Shown here piece by piece: positions 9,900-18,726 of a stretch of DNA of 64,000 nucleotides. How positions within the stretch are numbered: position 1 is the first letter of the stretch; each line of letters begins with the position of its first letter. This DNA is from JAICSD01 sp035495955 (GTDB taxonomy: Bacteria > Acidobacteriota > Vicinamibacteria > Vicinamibacterales > 2-12-FULL-66-21), in assembly GCA_035495955.1 (NCBI GenBank), contig DATJFE010000056.1:62001-126000 (forward strand), given 5' to 3'. The notes under the pieces are model-generated. The model made no database searches and had not been told where the DNA came from. It saw nothing but the letters and a program-made list of their open reading frames with translations. The translations under genes were made by a program, and so were the position numbers.

Positions 9900-12584
9900 A
9901 TGGCCATGCCTGTCGTGCTCTACCCAGTCGATCTGGAATCCGACGTCGTGCTTCGCGACGGCCTGACCGTGCGTCTCCGGCCGGTTCGGGAGGACGATGC
10001 GGAGCGCGTGCTCGAACTGTTCGGCCAGTTGTCCGAGCGCAGCCTTTATTCCCGGTTCATGGCCATCCCACATCTGGACCTGGCGCAGGCGCGCCGGATC
10101 GTCGATATCGACTACGACTCGCAGCTCGTGCTGGTCGCCGAACGGGGCGACGTCCTGGCCGGCATCGCGGGCTATTACCGCGATCCGGCGAACCGCCAGC
10201 GCGCGGAGGTCGCCTTCGCCGTCGCGGACGCGATGCAGGGCCGCGGCCTCGGGACCCTGCTGCTCGAGCGGCTGGCGGAGATCGCGAGGGATCGCGGCGT
10301 ATGCGCCTTCGACGCCTACGTGCTCGGCGACAACCTGCCGATGATGGACGTCTTTCTTCAATCGGGCTTTGCGCTCACGCAGGGGCTGGATCACGGGGTG
10401 TTTCACGTGGCGCTCGGGCTGGAAGCCACGCCGGCCTTCGAAACCGCGGCGGGCAGACGCGCGCAGGTCGCGGCGGCCGCGTCGATCAAGCCCTTCTTCG
10501 AGCCGCGCTGCATCGCCGTCGTCGGCGCGAACCGCGAGCCGGGGCGCATCGGGTCCGAGGTGTTCCGGAATCTGCGCGATAGCGGCTTCACGGGCCGGCT
10601 CGTGCCCGTGCATCCGAGCGCCGAGGCAATCGGCGGGCTCCGTGCCTATCCGACCGTCAGCGCGATTCCCGGCGACGTCGATCTCGCCGTGATCGTCGTG
10701 CCAGGCCCGCTCGTCACCGAAGTCGTCGACGACTGCCTCAAGAAAGGCGTCAAGTCGCTCGTCGTCGTCAGCGCCGGCTTCGCCGAAGTCGGCGAAGGGG
10801 GCGCCAGACTCCAGGCGCAGCTCGTCGACAAGATCCGCGCGGCGGGGGTCCGGCTGATCGGCCCGAACTGCATGGGGATCATCAACACCGATCCTGCGTT
10901 CAGCGTGAACGCGACGTTTTCTCCCGTGTATCCGCCCGAGGGGCGCGTCGCATTTTCGACGCAGAGCGGCGCGCTCGGCCTCGCGATCCTCGATTACGTG
11001 AAGCGGATGAACATCGGGATCTCCAGCTTCGCGTCGATCGGCAACAAGGCGGACGTCTCGGGCAACGATCTGATCCAGTACTGGGCCGAAGATCCGCGCA
11101 CCGACGTGATCCTGCTGTACCTCGAGAGCTTCGGCAATCCTCGCAAGTTCGCCGAGATTGCGCGCCGCGTCGGCCGCGTCAAGCCGATCGTCGCGGTCAA
11201 GGCGGGCCACTCGGGCGCCGGCGCGCGGGCCGCCACGTCGCACACGGGCGCGCGCGCGACGAGCGACGTGCTGGTCGACACGATGCTGCGCGAGGCGGGC
11301 GTGATCCGCTCGCGCACGCTCGAGGAGCTGTTCGACGTGGCCACGGTGCTGGCAAACCAGCCGGTGCCCGGCGGGCGACGGGTCGTCATCGTGACAAACG
11401 CGGGCGGTCCTGCGATCCTGGCCGCGGACGCGTGCGAAGCCAATGGGCTGCGCGTGCCGATCCTCGACGAGGCGACGCAGCGCGGGCTTCGGTCGTTTCT
11501 GCCTCCGGCCGCGGCGGTGGCGAACCCGGTCGACATGCTTGCGTCGGCGACGCCGGAGCAGTATCGCCGCGCGCTCGAGCTGGTCGCCGCCGATCCATCC
11601 GTCGACAGCATCATCGCGATCTTCATCCCGCCGCTCGTGACCGAGCCCGAGGCCGTGGCGGCCGCGATCCGCGGCGCGGCGTCCGGCATCTCGAAGCCGG
11701 TGCTCGCGTCGTTTCTCGGCACGCACGGGCTTCGACCGCAGCTCGCGCCGGTACCGTCGTTCGCGTTCCCGGAGGCGGCCGCTACGGCGCTCGCGCACGT
11801 CACCCGGTACGGCGAGTGGCTGCGGCGGCCGGTGGTCGCGCCGGCGCCGCTGCCCGAGGACGTTCGCGCGAAGGTGCGCGCGGCGGTCGATCGGGCGCGC
11901 GCGAATGGCGATGGCTGGCTGCCGCCGATGGAGTGCGAGGCGCTGCTCGACGCCGGCGGCGTTCCGGTGCTGCGATCGCGGATCGCGCGTACGGCAGACG
12001 AAGCGGCCGCGGCGGCGCTCGAAGCCGGGTTCCCCGTTGTCCTCAAGGCGGTCGGGACGGACATCGTCCACAAGAGCGACGTCGGCGGCGTCCGGCTCGG
12101 GCTCGCGTCCGAACAGGCCGTCCGCGACGCGTTCGCCGCCGTGTCGTCTCAACTGCAAGAACGCCTCGACGCCGTGCTCGTTCAGCCGATGGTCGGCGGC
12201 GGAATTGAAATGGTCGTCGGCGGCGTGAACGATCCCGCGTTCGGCCCTGTCGTCATGTGCGGCACGGGAGGCGTGCTCGTCGACGTGCTCGACGACACGG
12301 CGTTTGCGATGTGTCCGATCGCCGAGCCGCACGCGCGCGCCCTGCTGGAGCAGATCAAGGGACGCGTTCGTCTGCGCGGGTACCGCGGCGCGCCGACGGC
12401 CGACGAGGGCGCCTTCTGCCGCCTGCTCGTCCGCGTGTCGCACCTGCTGCATGCGTGTCCCGAGATCCTGGAAATGGACTTGAATCCCGTCATGGTGCTG
12501 ACGGCGGGCGCCATCGTGGCGGACGTCCGCATCCGTGTCGGATCGAACCCCGTGGCGCCCAACGGGCGCCGCATACGTTATTGA
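9900..12584 (+). CDS. GNAT acetyltransferase fused to NDP-forming acyl-CoA synthetase
   Basis: 894-residue fusion. Residues about 15-165 are a GNAT acetyltransferase with the acetyl-CoA loop QGRGLGTLL. From about 195 follow the CoA-binding domain, a succinyl-CoA-synthetase-like flavodoxin domain and, from about 670, an ATP-grasp domain of the NDP-forming acyl-CoA synthetase type. The phospho-His loop is present (SHTGA, His ~448). Relatives such as Pat/YfiQ acetylate lysines of acyl-CoA synthetases but have the GNAT domain at the C terminus; here it is N-terminal. ATG 9906 is a possible alternative start. A universal stress gene follows 8 bp later, a pairing often found in anaerobic or energy-stress clusters. 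Confidence 0.9.
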   Translation: MAMPVVLYPVDLESDVVLRDGLTVRLRPVREDDAERVLELFGQLSERSLYSRFMAIPHLDLAQARRIVDIDYDSQLVLVAERGDVLAGIAGYYRDPANRQRAEVAFAVADAMQGRGLGTLLLERLAEIARDRGVCAFDAYVLGDNLPMMDVFLQSGFALTQGLDHGVFHVALGLEATPAFETAAGRRAQVAAAASIKPFFEPRCIAVVGANREPGRIGSEVFRNLRDSGFTGRLVPVHPSAEAIGGLRAYPTVSAIPGDVDLAVIVVPGPLVTEVVDDCLKKGVKSLVVVSAGFAEVGEGGARLQAQLVDKIRAAGVRLIGPNCMGIINTDPAFSVNATFSPVYPPEGRVAFSTQSGALGLAILDYVKRMNIGISSFASIGNKADVSGNDLIQYWAEDPRTDVILLYLESFGNPRKFAEIARRVGRVKPIVAVKAGHSGAGARAATSHTGARATSDVLVDTMLREAGVIRSRTLEELFDVATVLANQPVPGGRRVVIVTNAGGPAILAADACEANGLRVPILDEATQRGLRSFLPPAAAVANPVDMLASATPEQYRRALELVAADPSVDSIIAIFIPPLVTEPEAVAAAIRGAASGISKPVLASFLGTHGLRPQLAPVPSFAFPEAAATALAHVTRYGEWLRRPVVAPAPLPEDVRAKVRAAVDRARANGDGWLPPMECEALLDAGGVPVLRSRIARTADEAAAAALEAGFPVVLKAVGTDIVHKSDVGGVRLGLASEQAVRDAFAAVSSQLQERLDAVLVQPMVGGGIEMVVGGVNDPAFGPVVMCGTGGVLVDVLDDTAFAMCPIAEPHARALLEQIKGRVRLRGYRGAPTADEGAFCRLLVRVSHLLHACPEILEMDLNPVMVLTAGAIVADVRIRVGSNPVAPNGRRIRY

Positions 12585-12592
12585 GGTGCCGC

Positions 12593-13093
12593 ATGATTAA
12601 TCTGAAGACCATTCTGGTACCGTCGGATTTCAGCGAGTGTTCGGACGCTGCCTTGCGCTACGGCCTCGAGCTCGCGCGCAAGTTCGACGCGTCGCTGCAC
12701 ATGCTGCACGTGATTCAGGATCCCGCGACGCAGCCGTGGGCCGCTGAAGGTTTCGCGCTGCCGCTGCTCGACGTCGTCGATCAATGGCAGAACGACGCCG
12801 TGGACCGGCTCAAGGCCGCCGTGCCGCCGGACGATCGCGGTCGCGTCACGGTCGAATGCCGGATCGCCTCGCCTTATCAGGAGATCCTCCGGTACGCGGC
12901 CGAGCACGACGTCGATCTCATCGTCATGGGCACGCACGGGCGCGGCGGGGTGACGCACATGCTGCTCGGCAGCATCGCCGAGAAGGTCGTACGGCGTGCG
13001 CCCTGTCCCGTGCTGACCGTGCGGCATCCACAGCACGAATTCGTCGACACCGGCGCCTTCGCCGGCGCTATTGCATCGGCAGCGTCACACTGA
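12593..13093 (+). CDS. universal stress protein (single UspA domain)
   Basis: 166-residue UspA-family protein. The N terminus is KTILVPSDFSECSDAAL and the nucleotide-binding motif near the C terminus is GTHGRGGVTHMLLGSIAEKV (the G-2x-G-9x-G-S/T type), so ATP binding is expected. It follows the GNAT/acyl-CoA synthetase by 8 bp, with a GAGGTG ribosome site spanning that gap, so the two form an operon. Its 3' end overlaps the end of the opposite-strand PAS kinase by 26 bp. Confidence 0.93.
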   Translation: MINLKTILVPSDFSECSDAALRYGLELARKFDASLHMLHVIQDPATQPWAAEGFALPLLDVVDQWQNDAVDRLKAAVPPDDRGRVTVECRIASPYQEILRYAAEHDVDLIVMGTHGRGGVTHMLLGSIAEKVVRRAPCPVLTVRHPQHEFVDTGAFAGAIASAASH

Positions 13094-14462
13094 CGACGGT
13101 ACCGCCGCCCGCGGGGCAGTCGATTTCGACGACCCCGCGGTGTCGTTCGACGACGCGGCGTGCGGTGGGAAGACCGAGGCCGGTCCCGCGGTGCTTGGTC
13201 GTGAAGAAAGGCTCGAAGATCTTTGCGCGGATCTCGTCGGGAATCCCGGGGCCGTTGTCCGCGATGGATACCGTCGCGGCAAGATCGTCGGCAGCGATCG
13301 ACACCGCAAGGCGCCCGCTCGCGCCGCTCGCCTGCGCGGCATTGAGCAGCAGATTCAAGAAGACCGTCCGCAACTGCTCGATATCCGCCTGCACGATTGG
13401 ATTGCCGCCGGAGATCTCGATCTGCAGGCTGCCGTGCGTCGGGTCCTTCCGCAGAAGCGCAGCCGTGCTCTCGAGGAGATCCGCCAGCGCCACCGGCCCG
13501 AGCTGAGGATCGCGGGGACGCGCGAAAACCAGCAGGTCCTGCACGATGTCATTCAGCGAATCGACGCGGGCCACGATGTCGCCGATGATCGCGCGGTCGC
13601 GGGTCGTGGCCGGAATCCGGCCGCCGATCACCTGCAGCGCCCCCTTGATCGCGGCGAGCGGATTCTTGACCTCGTGCGCGACGACGGCGGCCATCTCGCC
13701 GAGGCGCGCGAGCGCGGCCTGCTCCCGCAACTGCGACTCGGAGCGCTTGCGATCCGTGATGTCGTACCGGATCGCCATGTACTGGTACGGCTTCCGCTGC
13801 TCGTCGAGAAACGGCACAATCGTCGTGTCGACCCAGTAGATCGAGCCGTCCTTCGCGCGGTTGCGAAGCTCGCCCCGCCAGATCCGGCCGTTCGCGATCG
13901 TGTGCCAGAGATCGCGGATGAACTCCTTCGAGTGGTAGCCCGAATTGATGATCCGGTGGTCGCGTCCGATCAGTTCCTCGCGGGAGTACTTCGAGATCTC
14001 GACGAACTTCTCGTTGACGAACGTAATCTTTCCCTTCACGTCGGTCGTCGCGACGATGGCGGCCTGATTGAGCGCGAAGTTCGTGTCGGCCAGATCCTTG
14101 ATGGACTGATTCAGGGCCCGTCCGGCGAAGGAGTACTTCGAGACGAGCCACGCCGTCACCCAGATGCCGACGATCGTCAGCGCCCGGTTGACGATCGTGT
14201 GGACCTCGATGCCGATAGCCGGCGACAGCGCGGCCGTCAGCGTCGTCAGCAGCGTCGCGCCCGCTGCGGCCCACAGCGCGAAGCCTCGCATCTCGACGAA
14301 CAGGCCGAAGAGAATCACCACGCCGTACAACGCGCAGGCTCCAACGCCGAGGGGCAGCCACAGATCGAGCGCGAAGATCGCAACCGTCAGTCCGCCGGCA
14401 AGGGCGAGCAGCCGGCCGTCGCGAGACCGCGGACGGGGCACGAACGCGCCGAGTGTTGGCAT
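13068..14462 (-). CDS. membrane PAS-domain sensor histidine kinase
   Basis: 464-residue kinase. Three or four membrane segments occupy residues 18-110, a PAS domain with PAC motif residues 130-238, HisKA residues 250-315 with phospho-His 263 (VAHEVKNPLAAIKG), and HATPase_c the rest, with N (LLNAAQA), G1 (DNGPGIP) and G2 (GTGLGL) boxes. This NtrB-like kinase core suits the NtrC-type regulators next to it. It is divergent from the single-domain regulator at 14577 and the sigma-54 regulator at 15046, its likely partners. The PAS ligand is not evident; no haem- or flavin-binding signature stands out. Confidence 0.9.
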   Translation of the reverse strand: MPTLGAFVPRPRSRDGRLLALAGGLTVAIFALDLWLPLGVGACALYGVVILFGLFVEMRGFALWAAAGATLLTTLTAALSPAIGIEVHTIVNRALTIVGIWVTAWLVSKYSFAGRALNQSIKDLADTNFALNQAAIVATTDVKGKITFVNEKFVEISKYSREELIGRDHRIINSGYHSKEFIRDLWHTIANGRIWRGELRNRAKDGSIYWVDTTIVPFLDEQRKPYQYMAIRYDITDRKRSESQLREQAALARLGEMAAVVAHEVKNPLAAIKGALQVIGGRIPATTRDRAIIGDIVARVDSLNDIVQDLLVFARPRDPQLGPVALADLLESTAALLRKDPTHGSLQIEISGGNPIVQADIEQLRTVFLNLLLNAAQASGASGRLAVSIAADDLAATVSIADNGPGIPDEIRAKIFEPFFTTKHRGTGLGLPTARRVVERHRGVVEIDCPAGGGTVVSVTLPMQ

Positions 14463-14539
14463 CAGTAATGAATGAGCGGATCCAGGAAAAGGGATAAGCC
14501 GATGCTAGCCGGTCATATCGGCTGGCTGCAAGCGCGGCG

Positions 14540-14554
14540 CGGGGAAAAATCTGC
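14540..14554 (+). promoter_or_regulatory. possible sigma-54 promoter of the 14577 regulator
   Basis: CGGGGA-AAAAT-CTGC has the required GG-GC spacing and an acceptable -12 element. Predicted start near 14566, just upstream of the ATG at 14577. An imperfect dyad AGCCG-N7-CGGCT lies upstream (about 14508-14526). Weak match. Confidence 0.3.
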
Positions 14555-14576
14555 TCCCGAAGGCGGATTTCTACGC

Positions 14577-14960
14577 ATGCATACCGTTCTGATCGTTGAC
14601 GACGAGCCGCTGATTCGCTGGGCTGTACGCGAGGTTCTGGAAGACGCCGGCTACTCGACTCTCGAGGCAGGCAGCGCGCGCGAGGCGCTCAACCACCTCC
14701 AGAACGGGCACAAGGATGGCGTTTCAGTCGCGCTGCTCGACTTGCGCCTGCCGGACTCGGACGATCTGACGCTTCTGCGCCGGGTGCGCGATCTGGTGCC
14801 GCAGTGTCAGGTCATCATGATGACCGCTCATGGCACCCCCGAACTGATGGCGCAGGCCATGACGGCCGGCGCATTCAGCACGATCTCGAAGCCCTTCGAT
14901 CTCGCCAGGCTGGTCGGACTCGTCGGCGAGTCCCTCAGTCCCTCAGTCCCTCAGTCCTGA
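14577..14960 (+). CDS. single-domain response regulator
   Basis: 127-residue CheY-like receiver with no output domain. The acidic pair (VDDEP), phospho-Asp (ALLDLRLPDS), switch Thr (MMTAHG) and Lys (SKPFD) are all present, so it is probably phosphorylated. It closely resembles the receiver of the NtrC-type regulator encoded next and may act as a phosphate sink or phosphorelay partner for the divergent PAS kinase. The last residues (SPSVPQS) are encoded by the beginning of the heptamer array at 14933-15040, so the natural C terminus has been replaced by repeat sequence. Confidence 0.88.
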   Translation: MHTVLIVDDEPLIRWAVREVLEDAGYSTLEAGSAREALNHLQNGHKDGVSVALLDLRLPDSDDLTLLRRVRDLVPQCQVIMMTAHGTPELMAQAMTAGAFSTISKPFDLARLVGLVGESLSPSVPQS

Positions 14961-15040
14961 GTCCTCAGTCCTCAGTCCTCAGTCCTCGGTCCCGAGTCCA
15001 AAGTCCAAAGCCCAAAGCCCAAAGCCATAAGCCATAATGT
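14933..15040. repeat. direct heptamer array (AGTCCTC / AGTCCAA / AAGCCCA drift)
   Basis: About 14 direct units of 7-8 bp. The unit drifts along the array from CAGTCCCT through CAGTCCT to AAGTCCA, AAGCCCA and AAGCCAT. It begins inside the 3' end of the gene at 14577 and ends just before the ATG at 15046, so it fills the whole spacer of two co-directional regulator genes. Unit length and composition match the arrays around 51017-51448; here no inverted arm is visible. Confidence 0.8.
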
Positions 15041-15045
15041 GATCG

Positions 15046-16410
15046 ATGCCCGCGACGATTCTGGTCGTTGACGACGAGCCGCTCATCCGCTGGACGCTGT
15101 CCGAACGTCTCGGCCAGGATGGGCACGCCGTCGTCGAAGCCGAGACGGCGAAGGCGGCGCTCGCGCGGTTCGGGCCGGACGTCGATCTCGTGATGCTCGA
15201 CTACAAGCTCCCCGATTCCGACGGCCTTCAGGTTCTGAAAATGATGAAGGCGCGGGATCCCGACGTGCCGGTGATTCTGCTCACGGCGTTTTCGTCGGTC
15301 GAGACGGCGGTCGAGGCGATGAAGCAGGGGGCGTATCACTACGCCAACAAGCCGTTCAACCTCGAAGAACTGTCGCTCGTCGTGCAGAAGGCGCTGGAGA
15401 CGACGCGGCTGCGGCGCGAAGTGAAGGCGCTTCGGGCGTCGCGCTCCGAACCGTACGCGATCGACCGGATCGTGGGGGATTCGGCGCCGATGAAGGCGCT
15501 GAAGGTGCTGCTTCAGAAAGTGGCGTCGAGCCCGGCGTCGACGGTCCTGCTACGCGGCGAGAGCGGCACGGGGAAGGATCTGGCGGCGAAGACGATCCAT
15601 TACAACAGCGAGCGCGCCGCGAAGGCCTTCATGAACATCACGTGTTCGGCGCTGCCCGACACGCTGCTCGAAAGCGAGCTCTTCGGCCACGAGCGGGGCG
15701 CGTTCACCGACGCGCGGCAGCAGAAGATCGGGCTGCTCGAATCCGCGGAGGGGGGCACCGTCTTTCTCGACGAGATCGGCGAGATGGTGCCGGCGCTCCA
15801 GGCCAAGCTGCTGCGGTTTCTCGAGGAGAAGGCGTTCAAGCGCGTCGGCGGATCCGCCGACGTGCGCGTGGACGTCCGTGTCATCGCGGCGACCAATCGC
15901 GATCTCGAGGAAGCCGTCAAACAGGGGAAGTTCCGCGAGGATCTGTACTACCGGCTCAACGTGATGCAGATCATGCTGCCGCCGCTGCGCGACCACGCCT
16001 CGGACGTGCCGCTGCTCGTGAACCACTACATCGACGTCTTCAATCGCGAGTTCCGCAAGCAGGTCCGCGGCGTCACGCCCGAAGCGCTGCGGGTCCTCAA
16101 AGACTATCGCTGGCCGGGAAACATCCGCGAGCTGCGAAACGCCATCGAGCGCGCCATGCTCCTGACCGAAGGCGAGTGGCTGGCGCCCGACAGCCTCCCG
16201 CTGGGTACGCCACGGACTGCCGTGGCGCAGACGATGGAGCTGCCCGACGAGGGTTTGAATCTCGACACGCTCGAGCGTGAACTGGTCGTGCAGGCGCTCC
16301 GCCGGACGGGCGGCAATCAGACCAGAGCCGCGGCGCTGCTCGGGCTCAATCGCGATCAGATTCGGTACAGGATCGAGAAGTTCGGCCTCGACAAGCCTGC
16401 GACGGCCTGA
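15046..16410 (+). CDS. NtrC-family response regulator with GAFTDA loop
   Basis: 454 residues: receiver (1-120, VDDEP / LDYKLP / NKPFN), AAA+ sigma-54 interaction domain (about 140-375, Walker A GESGTGKD, Walker B GGTVFLDEIGE, arginine finger region intact) and a Fis-type helix-turn-helix at the C terminus (NQTRAAALLGLNRDQIRYRI). The sigma-54 contact loop reads GAFTDA instead of GAFTGA. That variant occurs in a branch of the family, so activity at sigma-54 promoters is probable but not certain. The adjoining PAS kinase (13068) is the likely partner. Confidence 0.93.
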   Translation: MPATILVVDDEPLIRWTLSERLGQDGHAVVEAETAKAALARFGPDVDLVMLDYKLPDSDGLQVLKMMKARDPDVPVILLTAFSSVETAVEAMKQGAYHYANKPFNLEELSLVVQKALETTRLRREVKALRASRSEPYAIDRIVGDSAPMKALKVLLQKVASSPASTVLLRGESGTGKDLAAKTIHYNSERAAKAFMNITCSALPDTLLESELFGHERGAFTDARQQKIGLLESAEGGTVFLDEIGEMVPALQAKLLRFLEEKAFKRVGGSADVRVDVRVIAATNRDLEEAVKQGKFREDLYYRLNVMQIMLPPLRDHASDVPLLVNHYIDVFNREFRKQVRGVTPEALRVLKDYRWPGNIRELRNAIERAMLLTEGEWLAPDSLPLGTPRTAVAQTMELPDEGLNLDTLERELVVQALRRTGGNQTRAAALLGLNRDQIRYRIEKFGLDKPATA

Positions 16411-16479
16411 CGCCCGTCAGGCCGGCACGCTCGCGGCGGCCCACCCGGCTGGATCCTTGTCCGACTGTAGAACGAACGG

Positions 16480-17262
16480 TCAAGCTCGAGGCGAGGGATG
16501 GAGTCGGAGAGCGGTACCCTCGAGTGAAGGACGCTCGCCAAGCCACCGCGACGGCTTCGGCGCGCGCAGGGCGAAGCGGTCGATCGCGTTTGTCTGCAAG
16601 TGCGCGATCGCATCATCGACGCTGTCGGTCACGAAGAGCAAGTCGAGATCGGATGTCCCGATCGCGCCGTCGATCGCCATCCGTTGCAGCAGATCCGTGA
16701 GGGGCTTCCAGTAGGCCGCGCCGAGCAGCACGATTGGAAACCGCTCGATCTTTGCGGTCTGGATCAGCGTGAACGCCTCGAACAGCTCGTCGATCGTCCC
16801 GATGCCGCCGGGCAGCGCCACGAACGCGTAGGAGTACTTGAACAGGAGCACCTTGCGTACGAAGAAGTGGCGGCACGTCACCCACCGATCGAGGTACGCA
16901 TTGGGTTGCTGTTCGACCGGCAGGGCGATGTTGCAGCCGACGGAACGGCCGCCGGCGTCTTTCGCCCCGCGGTTGGCCGCTTCCATCAGGCCGGGGCCGC
17001 CGCCGGTCATGACGGTGAAGCCGAGGACCGCCAGCCGACGGCCCGTCTCGCGCGCGAGCGCGTAATACGGGTGTCCCTCACTGAAGCGGGCCGAGCCGAA
17101 GACGGTCACGCACGGGCCGACGAAATGCAGGGCGCGGAAGCCGCGCAGGAAGTCGATGATGGCGCGGACGAGGAGGGACAGCTCGTGGAATCTCGGGTGC
17201 GGCCCCTGCAGCAGCACTTCGTCCGCAGAGGGCTGTGCGCGCGTTCGGGTATGTGTGGCCAC
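16480..17262 (-). CDS. LOG family protein (TIGR00730 type)
   Basis: 260-residue protein of the LOG/lysine-decarboxylase-like family. The nucleotide-binding motifs GGGPGLMEAANRGAKDAGG and PGGIGTIDELFE (the PGGxGT-E signature) are both present. Characterised members release cytokinin-like bases from nucleoside monophosphates (phosphoribohydrolase), although the role in most bacteria is unclear. The GTG start at 17262 is chosen because it gives the family-typical N-terminal extension; the open frame continues upstream across the promoter of the divergent NifU-like gene. No strong ribosome site is visible. Confidence 0.85.
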   Translation of the reverse strand: MATHTRTRAQPSADEVLLQGPHPRFHELSLLVRAIIDFLRGFRALHFVGPCVTVFGSARFSEGHPYYALARETGRRLAVLGFTVMTGGGPGLMEAANRGAKDAGGRSVGCNIALPVEQQPNAYLDRWVTCRHFFVRKVLLFKYSYAFVALPGGIGTIDELFEAFTLIQTAKIERFPIVLLGAAYWKPLTDLLQRMAIDGAIGTSDLDLLFVTDSVDDAIAHLQTNAIDRFALRAPKPSRWLGERPSLEGTALRLHPSPRA

Positions 17263-17379
17263 GGTGCGGGCGGGGAAATTCCCCCACGGCCTGGCGAAAA
17301 TCCCCCGCTTCCACCTTGAGCAATGCCGATGCCGCTCCGACAATCCCTCGAATTGCCGGCAAATCCGCGACCGTGTGCG

Positions 17380-17394
17380 CGGCACACCTGTTGC
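17380..17394 (+). promoter_or_regulatory. sigma-54 promoter of the NifU-EBP1 operon
   Basis: CGGCAC-ACCTG-TTGC, a near-consensus -24/-12 element. Predicted start near 17406, 19 nt before the ATG at 17425 with AGGA in the leader. Palindromic candidates upstream are CGGGGA-AATT-CCCCCA (17271-17286) and a TGCCGG half site with a degenerate partner (17354-17370). Confidence 0.7.
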
Positions 17395-17424
17395 CTTCCG
17401 GATATCCGTCAGGAGCATCCACAC

Positions 17425-17649
17425 ATGGTTTCTCGCGAACAGGTTGAGGCCGTTCTGGGGCGCATCCGCCCGCTGATGCAGGCCGACGGCGGCGACATCG
17501 AACTGGTCGATTTGCGCGGCAACAGCGCCCACGTCCGGCTGACCGGCATGTGCGCCGGGTGTCCGAGCGCGCACATGACGCTCTATATGGGCGTCGAACT
17601 GGCGCTGCGGGACGAGATCAAGGAATTCGAGGAGCTGGTAGTCGTATGA
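17425..17649 (+). CDS. NifU-like Fe-S scaffold/carrier domain protein
   Basis: 74-residue protein equal to the C-terminal (Nfu) domain of NifU, with the cluster-binding CAGC motif (Cys 43 and Cys 46). Such proteins assemble or carry a [4Fe-4S] cluster on a dimer. It starts at the ATG at 17425 behind an AGGA box and overlaps the activator EBP1 by the ATGA of its stop codon. Tight coupling of an Fe-S carrier to a transcription activator with a cysteine cluster suggests that it may load or report on that regulator; this is inference. Confidence 0.92.
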   Translation: MVSREQVEAVLGRIRPLMQADGGDIELVDLRGNSAHVRLTGMCAGCPSAHMTLYMGVELALRDEIKEFEELVVV

Positions 17650-18713
17650 GGCCGCCTGCCACCTTCTCGCCCGACGACATCGTCGTCGGCCACAGCACGC
17701 GGATGCGGGCGATCTTCGATTTCGTGAAGGTCGTCAGCCGCAGCGACAGCAGCGTGATCATCACCGGCGAAAGCGGGACCGGCAAGGAAGTCATCGCGAA
17801 CCTGCTGCACTACTCGAGCAGCCGGAGGCACCAGCCGTTCGTCGCGGTGAGCTGCGCCCTGTTCTCCGAAAACCTGATCGAAACCGAGCTCTTCGGACAC
17901 GAGCGCGGCGCCTTCACGGGGGCGATCAAGGACAAGCCCGGGCGCTTCGAGCTGGCCCAGGGAGGCACGCTCTTCCTCGACGACATCGACGACGTGCCGC
18001 TGTCGATGCAGGTCAAGCTGCTTCGGGCGATTCAGAACCGAACCGTCGAGCGGGTCGGCGGGACGCGATCGATCAACGTGAACGTCCGCGTCATCACGGG
18101 ATCGAAGCGCGACCTGAAGCAGATGGTCGCGGAGGGCAACTTCCGCGAGGACCTCTACTATCGACTCAACGTGCTGCCCATCGTGCTGCCGCCCCTGCGC
18201 GAGCGGCGCGAGGACATTCCCGTGCTGACGGATTTCTTCTTCAGGAAATTCGCGAAGGCGCGCGGCATGGACGTGCCGGCCGTCTCCAACGCCGTCCGCT
18301 ATGCGTTCTCGCGGTATCGCTGGCCGGGAAACGTGCGCGAGCTGGAGAACTCGTGCGAGCGAATCGTGCAGACCTGCACGTGCGGGACCGTGCGGAGCGG
18401 CTGCCTCGCGGCCGGCGTACTCTTCGGCGCATCGGACGCGGCGCCCGCCCCGGTCGCCGGTGAACTTGCCGTGCCGGGCGAAGCGCCGTCGATCTCGCTC
18501 GACGATCGTCTGCGCGAAGTCGAATCGAATCTCATCACCTGGGCGTTGAAGGTGAGCGACGGCAACAAATCGAAGGCCGCCGAGCTGCTGAGCATCAAGC
18601 GCTCGACGCTGGGCGATCGTATCGCGCGCTGCGGCCTCGTCGAGTCGGTCGCGAGGGAAGTGGAATCGCCGGTCGATCTCGACGAGTCCGTTCCCGTCGC
18701 TGTGTCCGCCTGA
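17646..18713 (+). CDS. receiver-less sigma-54 activator with a four-Cys cluster (EBP1)
   Basis: 355-residue bacterial enhancer-binding protein. It starts almost directly with the AAA+ domain and has no GAF, PAS or receiver part. Walker A (GESGTGKE), the sigma-54 loop GAFTGA and Walker B (GGTLFLDDIDD) are intact; the C terminus is a Fis-type helix-turn-helix (NKSKAAELLSIKRSTLGDRI). At the end of the AAA+ domain it has Cys 237, 244, 246 and 253 (C-x6-C-x-C-x5-C), exactly conserved in the paralogue at 41322. NifA proteins of rhizobia have an iron-dependent Cys motif in this region. Co-transcribed with the NifU-like gene. Likely a redox- or Fe-S-responsive activator. Confidence 0.92.
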   Translation: MRPPATFSPDDIVVGHSTRMRAIFDFVKVVSRSDSSVIITGESGTGKEVIANLLHYSSSRRHQPFVAVSCALFSENLIETELFGHERGAFTGAIKDKPGRFELAQGGTLFLDDIDDVPLSMQVKLLRAIQNRTVERVGGTRSINVNVRVITGSKRDLKQMVAEGNFREDLYYRLNVLPIVLPPLRERREDIPVLTDFFFRKFAKARGMDVPAVSNAVRYAFSRYRWPGNVRELENSCERIVQTCTCGTVRSGCLAAGVLFGASDAAPAPVAGELAVPGEAPSISLDDRLREVESNLITWALKVSDGNKSKAAELLSIKRSTLGDRIARCGLVESVAREVESPVDLDESVPVAVSA

Positions 18714-18726
18714 GACGCGGAGGACG

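Noticed and set aside
9885..12452. Long open frame on the minus strand (855 codons) opposite the GNAT/acyl-CoA synthetase
   Set aside because: The plus strand carries a clear two-domain enzyme; the antisense frame is low-complexity Arg/Asp/Ala text typical of GC-rich shadow frames.
14933..15040. Possible CRISPR array
   Set aside because: Units are 7-8 bp, contiguous and drifting, without spacers; no cas gene is present.
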